A stretch of DNA of 31,694 nucleotides from NCBI GenBank assembly GCA_031366005.1, contig JANLZB010000067.1:1-31694 (forward strand). Direction: 5' to 3'. The number at the start of each line of letters is the position of its first letter. Within the stretch, counting starts at the first letter, position 1. Shown piece by piece: positions 1 through 7,622 of the stretch. The position numbers and the translations under genes were made by a program. The notes under the pieces are model-generated. The model saw nothing but the letters and a program-made list of their open reading frames with translations. It did not search any database and was not told the DNA's origin. Source of the stretch: JANLUX01 sp031366005. Lineage in GTDB: Bacteria > Bacteroidota > Bacteroidia > AKYH767-A > OLB10.

Positions 1-210
1 CATTTTCAGTTGACTACAATTTGTAGTCAACTGACTTCCTTCTGCTTTCAGCCTTGTTTTTAAAACACTCCAGTACTTTCTTGGGTTGGGACTTTCAGTA
101 AGTATGGCAATCACATCCACAATTGATAAATACCATTTTTCCTGTTCAGCATCCCAAAGTGTTCTTACTTTTTTATCTTCAAAAATTTTTATTTCGTTTG
201 TCTTTTCCAT
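1..210 (-). CDS. Bro-N / DinD-like protein, 5' part only
   Basis: The reading frame opens at an ATG at 208-210 on the minus strand and runs without a stop through base 1, so only the first 70 residues are present. The N-terminus has the pattern of the Bro-N domain found in phage antirepressors and DinD-type proteins: a start of the form KIFEDKKVRTLWD, then EKWYLSIVDVIAILT, then the arginine/lysine helix PRKYWSVLKTRLKAEG and the conserved-looking SQLTTNCSQLKM. In the family this domain binds DNA; bacterial copies are often damage-inducible or phage-derived. A 29-bp palindrome lies inside the coding sequence at 6-34. What follows beyond the window edge is unknown, so full-length DinD, a KilA-N fusion or another architecture are all possible. 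The domain call is by motif recognition only. Confidence 0.8.
   Translation of the reverse strand, partial: MEKTNEIKIFEDKKVRTLWDAEQEKWYLSIVDVIAILTESPNPRKYWSVLKTRLKAEGSQLTTNCSQLKM
6..34. repeat. perfect palindrome inside the Bro-N/DinD-like gene
   Basis: Two 14-base arms (6-19 and 21-34) are exact reverse complements around one central base at 20. The palindrome encodes the SQLTTNCSQLK stretch of the partial gene, so it may simply reflect the codons of a repeated peptide (SQL...SQL). It could also act as a DNA or RNA hairpin. Confidence 0.85.
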
Positions 211-384
211 GTTACTATTTTGTCTTTTCAATATGTTGGAACAAATAATTCTCTCCTTCGCCTCAATAAAACTGATCTAACAAAGTAACAAAAAAGAAGG
301 TTTCATTTGTGAATATTATAAGCATGTACGAATCAGGAATCAAATTTTTTTGGTTGTTTAAATTATTGTAACCTTAAATTCATT

Positions 385-2658
385 TCAGAACTTAACACTC
401 ACCTGCAAATTATAAGTGCGTGGTGGTTGTAAATCTGCAGGTCGAGTTGCCCATTCATGATTGAAACAATTTTTAATTACACAAGAAATAGTTGTGTTTT
501 TTTGAATCTGATAACTCGCTCTCCAATCATATATCCAATTACCGCCATTGTTAAGTTGTCTGTAACGTTTAACTCCCGGAATTGCATAAACTCCAAGAAT
601 CGGTTCCTGAAAAACTGCATCAATATTTTCCATAAAACTATAGTAACGCGCACTTAAGCCAATTGAAATATGCCGAAAACTAATTTCACCATCTATCTTC
701 CACATTTTGCGATAGCGGTATTTTAAAACATTATAGTTCGCTGTTGAATTAAGTGGATCAATAGCAGGATTAAAATCTTTTTTAATTGGTTTTATTTCTG
801 TGTAAGCCACACTAAACAATATACCTAATCCATATACTTTACCTTTTCCACTGAGAGAAAAATCATAACCTGTTATACGGGTATTACCAATGTTAAGTGA
901 TTTAAAACCTAAGCCATAAAAAGGAGATGAAGGTTTACCATAATGACCAAAAGAAAATTCCATCATATCCTTGTACTCACTCCAGAAACGAGCTGCGTCT
1001 AAATCAAAAACCCATGAATTTAATTTTAAGAGTTGCTTAACTCCAATTTCTGAAGTCCATCCGCTTTCCGGTTTCAGGCTATCGTTATTATAAATAACAA
1101 TTTTTCCAACTTGTGTTCTGATAAATTGTTCTCCTATGGATGGATACCTGAATCCTTGTCCATAAGATGCGCGCAAATAAGTTGCTTTGAAGAAATGATA
1201 ATTTAAACCATAACGGACAATGCTTTTGTGCACTGCATTCAATGTATCGTTTACAAAATTTTCATAACGTCCACCAATAGATACATTCAATCGCCTGTAT
1301 TTTAAATCAGCCTGACCGAACAATGAAGCATTTTCCTGTTTGTGATTTCCATACAATTCACTTGTTACATCATTTTTCAAATAAGAAACACCACCCGTCA
1401 ATGTCAGGATGGAACCAATCATTCGCTGATATTGGTATTCTCCGTAATACATGATTGCCTGCGATTGCTGGTTGGTGTTGTTTTGATTATTTATTTTGAA
1501 ATAACGCGATCTCAATTTGTGATTTCCTTTAATCCCCGTGTAAGTGATAAAGGGATCAATATTGGTTCGTGTGGTTGTGTAATAACTGATTGTTGTTGTT
1601 CCAGTATCAAGGCCACCTTGCGGTATGTATGCACCTGTTGTATCATCATTCCAAAGCAAATAATTTCCGCCTTTTGCCTGTTGCACATTTGCGTTGATAC
1701 CGGCAGATAATCCAGGTAAGAAATTAAAATGATAACGTGTTTTAATATTTCCTCTCACCTTCTCTTCCGTTTCACCCATACGATAACCTTCATCTTTTAA
1801 ATAATGTCCGCCAACAACCAAATCCAATCTTCCTAATTTGCGTGCATGGCTTAAATTAAATCCGGATACAAATCTTTCTTTATTCCACCAGCGGATTTCT
1901 TTTCTTCGGGGAGTATCATAAATCCCTGAATAAAGCGTAAACGCGCTCTCTGGTTTCGAAGTTGGATTAATGGTGCGAAAATTCATTACACCATTTAAAG
2001 CAGCAGAGCCAAACAAGGAAGAGGAGGCTCCTTTTAAAACTTCAACCTGTTCCGTTATCTCCACTGGTAAAAAACTCCACTTAGGATCATTGGCATCTGC
2101 GGCAAGCATTGGTAAGTCATCCACTAAAACTAAAACGCGGCTGCCTGCACCATAGCTGAAGCCACTACCTCCACGGATATTTGGTTGTCCGTCAATAACA
2201 GTAACACCGGGAATTTCTTCCATCAATGTTTCCATTGTATTGGTGTTTACATTTTCGATATGTTGTTTTTTAACAACCGCCATACTAACTGTAACTTCTT
2301 CTAAACGCTGTTCAAATTTGCCTGCACTCACTACTACTGTTGACAATTCTTTTGAAGAACCTGTTAAATCAATGTTTAGAATTTTTGCATCTCCGTTTTG
2401 CATCGAGATTTTTTTTGATGCTGATTCATAACTGATGAAAGAAAATACAAGCGTATAATCACCTGTATCTAATTTCAAAGTAAAACGCCCTGAAGAATCG
2501 GTTACTGTTCCTCCTGAAGCAGTACCGGAAAATAAAACCGTTGCACCGGGTATTGATTCATGTGAGATAGCATCACGAACCACACCAATTACTTCTGCCT
2601 GTTGTGCATATATTTTTGAGGTCAGGAAGATTAATAAACAGATCAATAATTTTTTCAT
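385..2658 (-). CDS. TonB-dependent outer membrane receptor
   Basis: A 757-residue outer membrane transporter. It has a Sec signal peptide ending near SKIYAQ (residue 19), a carboxypeptidase-regulatory-like beta-sandwich at about 22-100 (EVIGVVRDAISHESIPGATV), a plug domain at about 110-225 (IPGVTVIDGQPNIRGGSGFS; EQVEVLKGASSSLFGSAALN), and a beta-barrel ending in the terminal Phe typical of BamA substrates (QVSVKF). In the family such receptors import scarce ligands using TonB energy. No SusD-like partner or feo/hem/btu gene is adjacent, so the ligand cannot be inferred. The gene stands alone and diverges from dprA. The start at 2658 is supported by the signal peptide directly after it. No truncation is seen. 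Confidence 0.93.
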   Translation of the reverse strand: MKKLLICLLIFLTSKIYAQQAEVIGVVRDAISHESIPGATVLFSGTASGGTVTDSSGRFTLKLDTGDYTLVFSFISYESASKKISMQNGDAKILNIDLTGSSKELSTVVVSAGKFEQRLEEVTVSMAVVKKQHIENVNTNTMETLMEEIPGVTVIDGQPNIRGGSGFSYGAGSRVLVLVDDLPMLAADANDPKWSFLPVEITEQVEVLKGASSSLFGSAALNGVMNFRTINPTSKPESAFTLYSGIYDTPRRKEIRWWNKERFVSGFNLSHARKLGRLDLVVGGHYLKDEGYRMGETEEKVRGNIKTRYHFNFLPGLSAGINANVQQAKGGNYLLWNDDTTGAYIPQGGLDTGTTTISYYTTTRTNIDPFITYTGIKGNHKLRSRYFKINNQNNTNQQSQAIMYYGEYQYQRMIGSILTLTGGVSYLKNDVTSELYGNHKQENASLFGQADLKYRRLNVSIGGRYENFVNDTLNAVHKSIVRYGLNYHFFKATYLRASYGQGFRYPSIGEQFIRTQVGKIVIYNNDSLKPESGWTSEIGVKQLLKLNSWVFDLDAARFWSEYKDMMEFSFGHYGKPSSPFYGLGFKSLNIGNTRITGYDFSLSGKGKVYGLGILFSVAYTEIKPIKKDFNPAIDPLNSTANYNVLKYRYRKMWKIDGEISFRHISIGLSARYYSFMENIDAVFQEPILGVYAIPGVKRYRQLNNGGNWIYDWRASYQIQKNTTISCVIKNCFNHEWATRPADLQPPRTYNLQVSVKF

Positions 2659-2705
2659 AGTGCGAATGGATGTGCAGAGATAATAATTTTTTATGAGGAG
2701 AAATT

Positions 2706-2740
2706 AAGATATTCCAAATCTCGCAGATTTGGAATATCTT
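2706..2740. repeat. 16-bp-arm palindrome (REP-like) in the divergent TonB receptor/dprA gap
   Basis: Arms 2706-2721 and 2725-2740 are exact reverse complements with a three-base loop (cgc). The core AAATCT-CGC-AGATTT is AT-rich and not followed by a T-run on either strand, so it is a poor intrinsic terminator. It looks like the short dispersed palindromes common in Bacteroidota intergenic regions. It overlaps the proposed -33 element of dprA. Confidence 0.8.
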
Positions 2741-2760
2741 TCACCAACAATTTATTTTTG
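2728..2760 (+). promoter_or_regulatory. candidate dprA promoter (TTTG / TAnnTTTG)
   Basis: TTTG at 2728-2731, a 21-base spacer, then TATTTTTG at 2753-2760 match the Bacteroidota sigma-A pattern. Transcription would begin only a few bases before the ATG at 2773, giving a nearly leaderless mRNA. The -33 box lies in the right arm of the palindrome. Confidence 0.55.
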
Positions 2761-2772
2761 GAGCGAATTTCC

Positions 2773-3876
2773 ATGATTAATGAAAAGTTAAAATACCAAA
2801 TTGCCACCACACTTATCCCCGGTATAGGTCCGGTGCTTGCACGAAACCTCATCAGCTATTGCGGTGGCGTGGAAGCAGTTTTTCATGAAAAGGAAAAAAA
2901 TCTTTTGAAGATACCTGACATCGGGCCTGTAACGGCAAAGGCAATTGTCAACCATTCAGTTTTTGAACGTGCAGAAAAGGAATGTTTATTCATTGAAAAA
3001 AACAAAATCAAAACGTTTTTCTTTCTTGAAGAAAATTATCCTCAGCGATTAAGAAATTGCAGTGATGCTCCGGTCATTTTATATTTTAAAGGTGATGCGG
3101 ATTTTAATCAGCAGAAAGTGATTGCCATTGTTGGAACGAGGAAAGCAAGCGAATATGGAAAAGAAATTTGCGAGCAGTTAATCAATGATTTGTCGGCACT
3201 TGATCTGATGGTGGTAAGCGGACTTGCTTATGGAATTGATATTTGCGCACATAAAGCAGCAGTAAAAAATAATATTTCAACAGTGGGAGTATTAGCACAT
3301 GGGTTGGATCGCATTTATCCGGGAGCGCACCGTTCAGTTGCAGAAAAAATGCTGGCTAATGGCGGATTGTTAACTGAATACATAACAGAAACAAATCCTG
3401 ATAAAGAAAATTTTCCGACACGAAACCGGATTGTTGCCGGTTTGAGTGATGCTGTTATCGTGATTGAAGCTGCCCATCGTGGTGGCGCATTGATCACTGC
3501 TGAAATCGCCATTTCTTATAACCGTGATGTGTTTGCAGTGCCCGGAAGAATTAATGATACTTACAGTCAGGGATGCAACAGGTTAATAAAAACAAATAAA
3601 GCTGCACTGATTGAATCTGCTGCTGATCTTGTTTATATTCTTGGTTGGGAAACGAAAGAAAAATCAAAACCGGAAACACAACGAAAACTTTTTGTTGAGC
3701 TTACGCCTGATGAAAATGTAATTATGCAATTGCTCAATGCAAATACGCAGCTTGATGTGGATACAATTTCACACATGAGTCAAATGCCTTTGAGTAAAAT
3801 TTCGATGGCATTGCTTAATCTTGAGTTCAGCGGAATACTTAAATCATTACCAGGAAAAAGGTATCAGTTGGTATAA
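2773..3876 (+). CDS. dprA: DNA-processing protein DprA
   Basis: A 367-residue protein of the DprA/Smf family, which loads RecA onto incoming single-stranded DNA during natural transformation. The start used is the ATG at 2773 (MINEKLKYQIATTLIPGIGP). An upstream in-frame TTG at 2758 is rejected because it lies inside the proposed -7 promoter box. An N-terminal helix-hairpin-helix region (about 5-60) contains LIPGIGPVLA and IPDIGPVTAKAI. The Rossmann-like DprA core (about 100-285) contains VGTRKASEYG, SGLAYGIDICAHKAA, GLDRIYPGAH, FPTRNRIVAGLSDAVIVIEA and RGGALITAEIA, with VPGRINDTYSQGCN near its end. A short winged-helix-like C-terminus follows. Length is normal. The usual conserved Gly in the GHGL motif reads AHGL here. 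No other competence gene is nearby. Confidence 0.96.
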   Translation: MINEKLKYQIATTLIPGIGPVLARNLISYCGGVEAVFHEKEKNLLKIPDIGPVTAKAIVNHSVFERAEKECLFIEKNKIKTFFFLEENYPQRLRNCSDAPVILYFKGDADFNQQKVIAIVGTRKASEYGKEICEQLINDLSALDLMVVSGLAYGIDICAHKAAVKNNISTVGVLAHGLDRIYPGAHRSVAEKMLANGGLLTEYITETNPDKENFPTRNRIVAGLSDAVIVIEAAHRGGALITAEIAISYNRDVFAVPGRINDTYSQGCNRLIKTNKAALIESAADLVYILGWETKEKSKPETQRKLFVELTPDENVIMQLLNANTQLDVDTISHMSQMPLSKISMALLNLEFSGILKSLPGKRYQLV

Positions 3877-3927
3877 AATTGATGTTGAGATAAAGTGTAA
3901 GTTTGAGTTAAGTTTAAACCTACTACA

Positions 3928-5622
3928 ATGAAAATTTTTTTACTCTGCTTAATCAACCTGATTTTATTTTTAAAGTCAACTGCACAGCCAAATTATTTTA
4001 GTGTAGCGAATCAGCAAGGATTTTATTCAATAACTAATAAAGTAATTCAGGCGACTTCTGAAAAATATTTGACAATAGGAAACTATTATAATTTTAACAG
4101 TGTAGGCATTGGTCCATTTGCAACTTATCCGCATATTGGTTGTATTGATGACAACAATAATATTGTATGGAATATTTCACCAGCGTTTAGTTATGAACAT
4201 TCAGATGTAAGCGATATTATAAAAACTGCTGATGGCAAATTTGTTTATATAGATCATAGTGAGCTTTGTGATGTTGGAGGAGTAGGCATAATTATGATGG
4301 AAAAAATTGACAGTATGGGCAATAATATCTGGAGTAAGTCTTATCAATATATTTCGTTTTATAATTCAAACCAACATCTTATCGAATTGCCAAACGGTGA
4401 TTTATTGTTCACATTAGACAACAAGGTGATTTTCACTAATAATTTTGGTGATAGCTTAACTTCTCTTACTCTTTCTGCTGGTGAAATTAACAGTGCTAGT
4501 ATAACTCCTGATAATTACTTATTGTTCGGTTGCGATAGCGGTTTTGTAAAAACTGATTTAGCTGGGATCACGGTTTTAACAGGTTTTCAAAATATTAACA
4601 TTAAGAATTTAATCGTGAAAACAGATAATCAATATATTTTTAGTTCATCGGATATTTTTTATCGAACAGATAGTTTATTTAGCACCTTGGATTCGATTCA
4701 ACTTTCAAATTGGTATGATAATATTACAGCTATTTGCCCTTTTGGAAATAATTTTTTAGTGATGGCACATTCTCCTGGTCCTGGTACTTACGATATAGTT
4801 TTTTTAGATGGTAACTTTTTTCAAATACCAACGGTGTGGATAAACTCTCCGGATTGGATTATCAATAGCATAATTCCAAGTGATTCAGGATTTGTTATTG
4901 CAGGTGATGAAAAAACTTATGAAGGGCAACATTGTTTTGTTAAATCTTACGGTTCAAACTTTCAAACTTCTGCTGAAAAATTTGATGCAGGAGTTGTAGA
5001 TGTTAAAGTTGATAGTATGATTGCTCATTCCATTGGAATACAAAACATTTATAACATTACATTTAACGCTTATGCTACAATTAAAAATTTTGGACCGGAT
5101 ACGATTCATGATTTTGCTGCCAATATTTACATCTATCAGTTTTTTACTATTTGCATTCCTTATGCTATAACAAAAAGTGTTCATAATATTAATCTTGCAC
5201 CTCAGGATACTATGAGTATTTATATGGGAACATTTTCTTACCAATTCCCATTAACACCTACACAGCCTTACAATCTTTGTTTGTTTAGTTCATCGCCAAA
5301 TAATCATATTGACAGCAACCATTCCAATGATAAGTTTTGTAAAGCTATACCTGTAACATACGTTGGCATCGAAGAAAATAATATGCTAAATGATCTGCAA
5401 ATTTCTCCCAACCCAACTTTATCTTCCATCCGGATAAATATTCCTGAATTAAAATCTCCTGTCAATATTTCGTTATCGGATATTTCAGGAAAAGAAATCA
5501 ATAAAGGAATTATTGACAAAACAATTAGTGACTTATCATTAATTAATTTAACACCAGGAATGTATTTTCTGAAATTTAATTTTGCGAATCAATCAGTGGT
5601 TAAAAAAATTATCAAGCTATAA
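3928..5622 (+). CDS. secreted protein of unknown function with T9SS sorting domain
   Basis: A 564-residue exported protein. The signal peptide ends near LKSTAQ (residue 20). The body (about 25-370) resembles the repeated beta-strand reporters of surface proteins, with recurring phrases like DGKFVYIDHS, NGDLLFTLDNK and DSGFVIAGDE about 50 residues apart, suggesting a propeller-like fold; this is inference. A segment at about 370-470 looks like a CARDB/Ig-like module (FGPDTIHDFAANIYIY). The last 80 residues form a type A T9SS signal: ISPNPTLSSIRINI, then SLSDISGKEI, then LTPGMYFLKF, ending KKIIKL. It is therefore expected to be exported through the Por/Spr machinery and either released or anchored at the surface. 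The gene follows dprA by 51 bases in the same direction. No enzymatic motif was recognised. Confidence 0.85.
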   Translation: MKIFLLCLINLILFLKSTAQPNYFSVANQQGFYSITNKVIQATSEKYLTIGNYYNFNSVGIGPFATYPHIGCIDDNNNIVWNISPAFSYEHSDVSDIIKTADGKFVYIDHSELCDVGGVGIIMMEKIDSMGNNIWSKSYQYISFYNSNQHLIELPNGDLLFTLDNKVIFTNNFGDSLTSLTLSAGEINSASITPDNYLLFGCDSGFVKTDLAGITVLTGFQNINIKNLIVKTDNQYIFSSSDIFYRTDSLFSTLDSIQLSNWYDNITAICPFGNNFLVMAHSPGPGTYDIVFLDGNFFQIPTVWINSPDWIINSIIPSDSGFVIAGDEKTYEGQHCFVKSYGSNFQTSAEKFDAGVVDVKVDSMIAHSIGIQNIYNITFNAYATIKNFGPDTIHDFAANIYIYQFFTICIPYAITKSVHNINLAPQDTMSIYMGTFSYQFPLTPTQPYNLCLFSSSPNNHIDSNHSNDKFCKAIPVTYVGIEENNMLNDLQISPNPTLSSIRINIPELKSPVNISLSDISGKEINKGIIDKTISDLSLINLTPGMYFLKFNFANQSVVKKIIKL

Positions 5623-5661
5623 AATCCGTGTAGTTTTCTTCAGCAAACAAGCCTTATTTTG

Positions 5662-5669
5662 TATTTTTG
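5662..5669 (+). promoter_or_regulatory. candidate -7 element for the vapBC pair
   Basis: TATTTTTG matches TAnnTTTG and lies 19 bases before the antitoxin ATG. Only a T-rich stretch (about 5634-5639) stands where the -33 box should be, so the call rests on the -7 box. Confidence 0.4.
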
Positions 5670-5688
5670 GAATCAGTAATTTCACGAA

Positions 5689-5916
5689 ATGAAAAAAGCA
5701 GCAGTAAATATTGAGATATTACACTATTTAGGTTTTCTTGAGCTATCCTCGCAGACCAAAGTACTTTCTTATATTAAATCATTATTTAAATCCTCTCCTT
5801 CAAAAAGGGATAAAGACATATTATCATTTGCCGGATTTTTTTCTAAAGAGGATCTAAATGAGATGGAGGGTGCAATAATTGAAGGTTGCGAAAAACCTGA
5901 TTTGAATGAATGGTAA
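5689..5916 (+). CDS. putative VapB-type antitoxin
   Basis: A 75-residue protein encoded immediately upstream of, and overlapping by 11 bases, a PIN-domain toxin gene. That arrangement is typical of type II toxin-antitoxin operons, where the first gene encodes the labile antitoxin. The N-terminal part is helical (VNIEILHYLGFLELSSQTKVL) and the C-terminus is acidic (EMEGAIIEGCEKPDLNEW), the kind of tail that wraps a PIN toxin. I do not recognise a classical AbrB, RHH or Phd DNA-binding motif, so its family is uncertain and the name rests on context. Expected regulation is autorepression of the pair with its toxin. Confidence 0.7.
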   Translation: MKKAAVNIEILHYLGFLELSSQTKVLSYIKSLFKSSPSKRDKDILSFAGFFSKEDLNEMEGAIIEGCEKPDLNEW

Positions 5917-6298
5917 GTTTTATATTCTTGATACCAATATTGTTATTGCACTTTTTGCAAATGATATAAAAGTTAAATCGAGAATTGAGAAAGCAGATGG
6001 TGTTTTTATTCCGGTGATTGTAATAGGAGAATTATTTTACGGAGCAGATCTTTCTACGAAAAGGGATCAAAACATAAAAAAACTGTTAGAGTTTTCAACT
6101 ACCTGCCAGCTACTTGATTGTATCCTTGAAACTGCAAGGTATTATGGAGAAATAAAGGGTTTTTTAAAAAGAAAGGGAACACCTATTCCAGAAAATGATA
6201 TTTGGATAGCTGCTCTTGGTATGCAATACAAACTACCAATAGTAACTCGTGATAAACATTTCAGAAGCATTAAAGGATTGAAAATATTGAAGTGGTAA
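5906..6298 (+). CDS. vapC: PIN-domain ribonuclease toxin, VapC family
   Basis: A 130-residue PIN-domain protein, the full length of a VapC toxin. The four acidic metal-binding positions are all visible: D9 in YILDTNIVI, E42 in VIVIGELFYGA, D98 in PENDIWIAA, and D116 in IVTRDKHF. VapC toxins are magnesium-dependent endoribonucleases that cut tRNA or rRNA when the antitoxin is degraded; the substrate cannot be predicted here. The ATG at 5906 overlaps the antitoxin gene by 11 bases, implying translational coupling. The reading frame is intact, so this pair appears functional. kbl begins 21 bases downstream and could be read through from the same promoter. Confidence 0.92.
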   Translation: MNGKFYILDTNIVIALFANDIKVKSRIEKADGVFIPVIVIGELFYGADLSTKRDQNIKKLLEFSTTCQLLDCILETARYYGEIKGFLKRKGTPIPENDIWIAALGMQYKLPIVTRDKHFRSIKGLKILKW

Positions 6299-6319
6299 AT
6301 TAAAATAACGATAAACATT

Positions 6320-7552
6320 ATGTACGAAACATTAAAACCCGTCTTAGAAAAAGAAATCAATGAAATCCGCGAAGCAGGATTGTATAAATCAGAACGAATT
6401 ATATCTACACCTCAAGGTGCTGATATTAGCGTTGTAAACTCAATCTCCCTGGGAGAGGGACGAGGTGAGGTAGAAGTAATTAATTTCTGTGCGAATAATT
6501 ATCTTGGACTTAGCTCCCATCCCAAAGTAATTGTTGCAGCCAAACATGCTATTGATACACATGGTTACGGAATGAGCAGCGTCCGTTTTATTTGCGGAAC
6601 ACAGGATATTCACAAAGAGCTGGAACAAAAAATTTCAAAGTTTCTGGGAACAGAAGACACTATTTTATATGCAGCAGCATTTGATGCCAATGGTGGTGTG
6701 TTTGAACCGTTGTTTAATGAGCAGGATGCAATTATTTCTGATGAATTAAATCATGCTTCTATAATTGACGGAGTTCGTTTATGCAAAGCGCAACGTTATC
6801 GCTACAAGCATAATGACATGAATGAGCTGGAGGAAAAACTAAAGGAAACACAAAATCTTCGTCATAGAATTATTGTTAGTGATGGTGTTTTCAGTATGGA
6901 TGGAACCATTGCACAGTTAGATAAAATGTGTGACCTTGCTGATAAATACAAGGCATTGGTGATGATTGATGAATGTCATGCAACTGGATTTATGGGTAAA
7001 ACCGGCAGAGGTACGCATGAACATAAGAATGTGATGTCAAGAGTTGATATTATAACAGGTACCTTAGGCAAGGCTTTGGGCGGAGCATTGGGTGGGTTTA
7101 CTTCTGGAAGAAAGGAAATTGTGGAACTCCTCCGTCAACGTTCACGTCCTTATTTATTTTCAAATTCATTGGCGCCAGCTATTGTTGGAGCATCACTTGC
7201 AGTGTTTGATATGCTGAATGAAACTACGGTATTGCGTGATAAGTTATGGGACAATACCCAATACTTCCGCAGTAAAATGACAGAAGTTGGATTTGATATA
7301 AAACCAGGCATACACCCTATAGTTCCCATCATGTTATATGAAGCAAAGCTGGCACAGGAGTTTGCCGCACGCTTATTGAATGAAGGAATTTATGTAATCG
7401 GTTTTTTCTTTCCCGTGGTTGCCAAAGGAAATTCACGCATCCGTGTTCAGTTATCCGCGGCACATGAACGTCATCATCTTGATAAAGCTATTTCAGCATT
7501 TACTAAAGTGGGCCGTGAATTAGGAGTGCTTAAAGCTGAAAAAATATCCTGA
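6320..7552 (+). CDS. kbl: glycine C-acetyltransferase (2-amino-3-ketobutyrate CoA ligase)
   Basis: A 410-residue PLP enzyme of the alpha-oxoamine synthase family. It cleaves 2-amino-3-oxobutanoate with CoA to glycine and acetyl-CoA in threonine degradation. It follows E. coli Kbl almost block by block: FCANNYLGLSSHP, SVRFICGTQDIHKELE, SDELNHASIIDGVRLCKA, SDGVFSMDGTIAQLD, IDECHATGFMGKTGRGTHE, TGTLGKALGGALGG (PLP lysine in GTLGKALGG), RQRSRPYLFSNSLAPAI and GIYVIGFFFPVV. Serine palmitoyltransferase and BioF are less likely given the near identity to Kbl motifs. One anomaly: residues about 41-52 (SISLGEGRGEVE) are extra relative to the E. coli protein and are encoded by a palindromic G-rich DNA insert. 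No tdh gene for threonine dehydrogenase is in the window. Confidence 0.95.
   Translation: MYETLKPVLEKEINEIREAGLYKSERIISTPQGADISVVNSISLGEGRGEVEVINFCANNYLGLSSHPKVIVAAKHAIDTHGYGMSSVRFICGTQDIHKELEQKISKFLGTEDTILYAAAFDANGGVFEPLFNEQDAIISDELNHASIIDGVRLCKAQRYRYKHNDMNELEEKLKETQNLRHRIIVSDGVFSMDGTIAQLDKMCDLADKYKALVMIDECHATGFMGKTGRGTHEHKNVMSRVDIITGTLGKALGGALGGFTSGRKEIVELLRQRSRPYLFSNSLAPAIVGASLAVFDMLNETTVLRDKLWDNTQYFRSKMTEVGFDIKPGIHPIVPIMLYEAKLAQEFAARLLNEGIYVIGFFFPVVAKGNSRIRVQLSAAHERHHLDKAISAFTKVGRELGVLKAEKIS
6438..6472 (+). repeat. in-frame palindromic G-rich insert within kbl
   Basis: The segment contains a perfect 13-base palindrome at 6444-6456 (TCTCCCTGGGAGA), followed by a G-rich tail ending GGTGAGG. 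It encodes about nine residues absent from E. coli Kbl, between the N-terminal strand and VINFCANNYLG. Its composition and the GAGAGGG...GGTGAGG layout resemble short repeats I associate with Bacteroidota genomes. That resemblance is from memory and not checked. Confidence 0.6.
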
Positions 7553-7567
7553 TTTCTTTTCTGTTCC

Positions 7568-7599
7568 ATTGGATTAGTAGCAGGGAAATAATAGCTTTG
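7568..7599 (+). promoter_or_regulatory. candidate promoter of the secreted metalloprotease gene
   Basis: TTG at 7569-7571, a 20-base spacer, then TAGCTTTG at 7592-7599 match the Bacteroidota TTTG/TAnnTTTG pattern. It lies 23 bases before the ATG at 7623, so the leader is short. Confidence 0.55.
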
Positions 7600-7622
7600 C
7601 TCTACAAATAAAGCCAAAAAAA

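Noticed and set aside
2758..2772. TTG start for dprA.
   Set aside because: It overlaps the TAnnTTTG promoter box, and the ATG at 2773 gives the usual DprA N-terminus.
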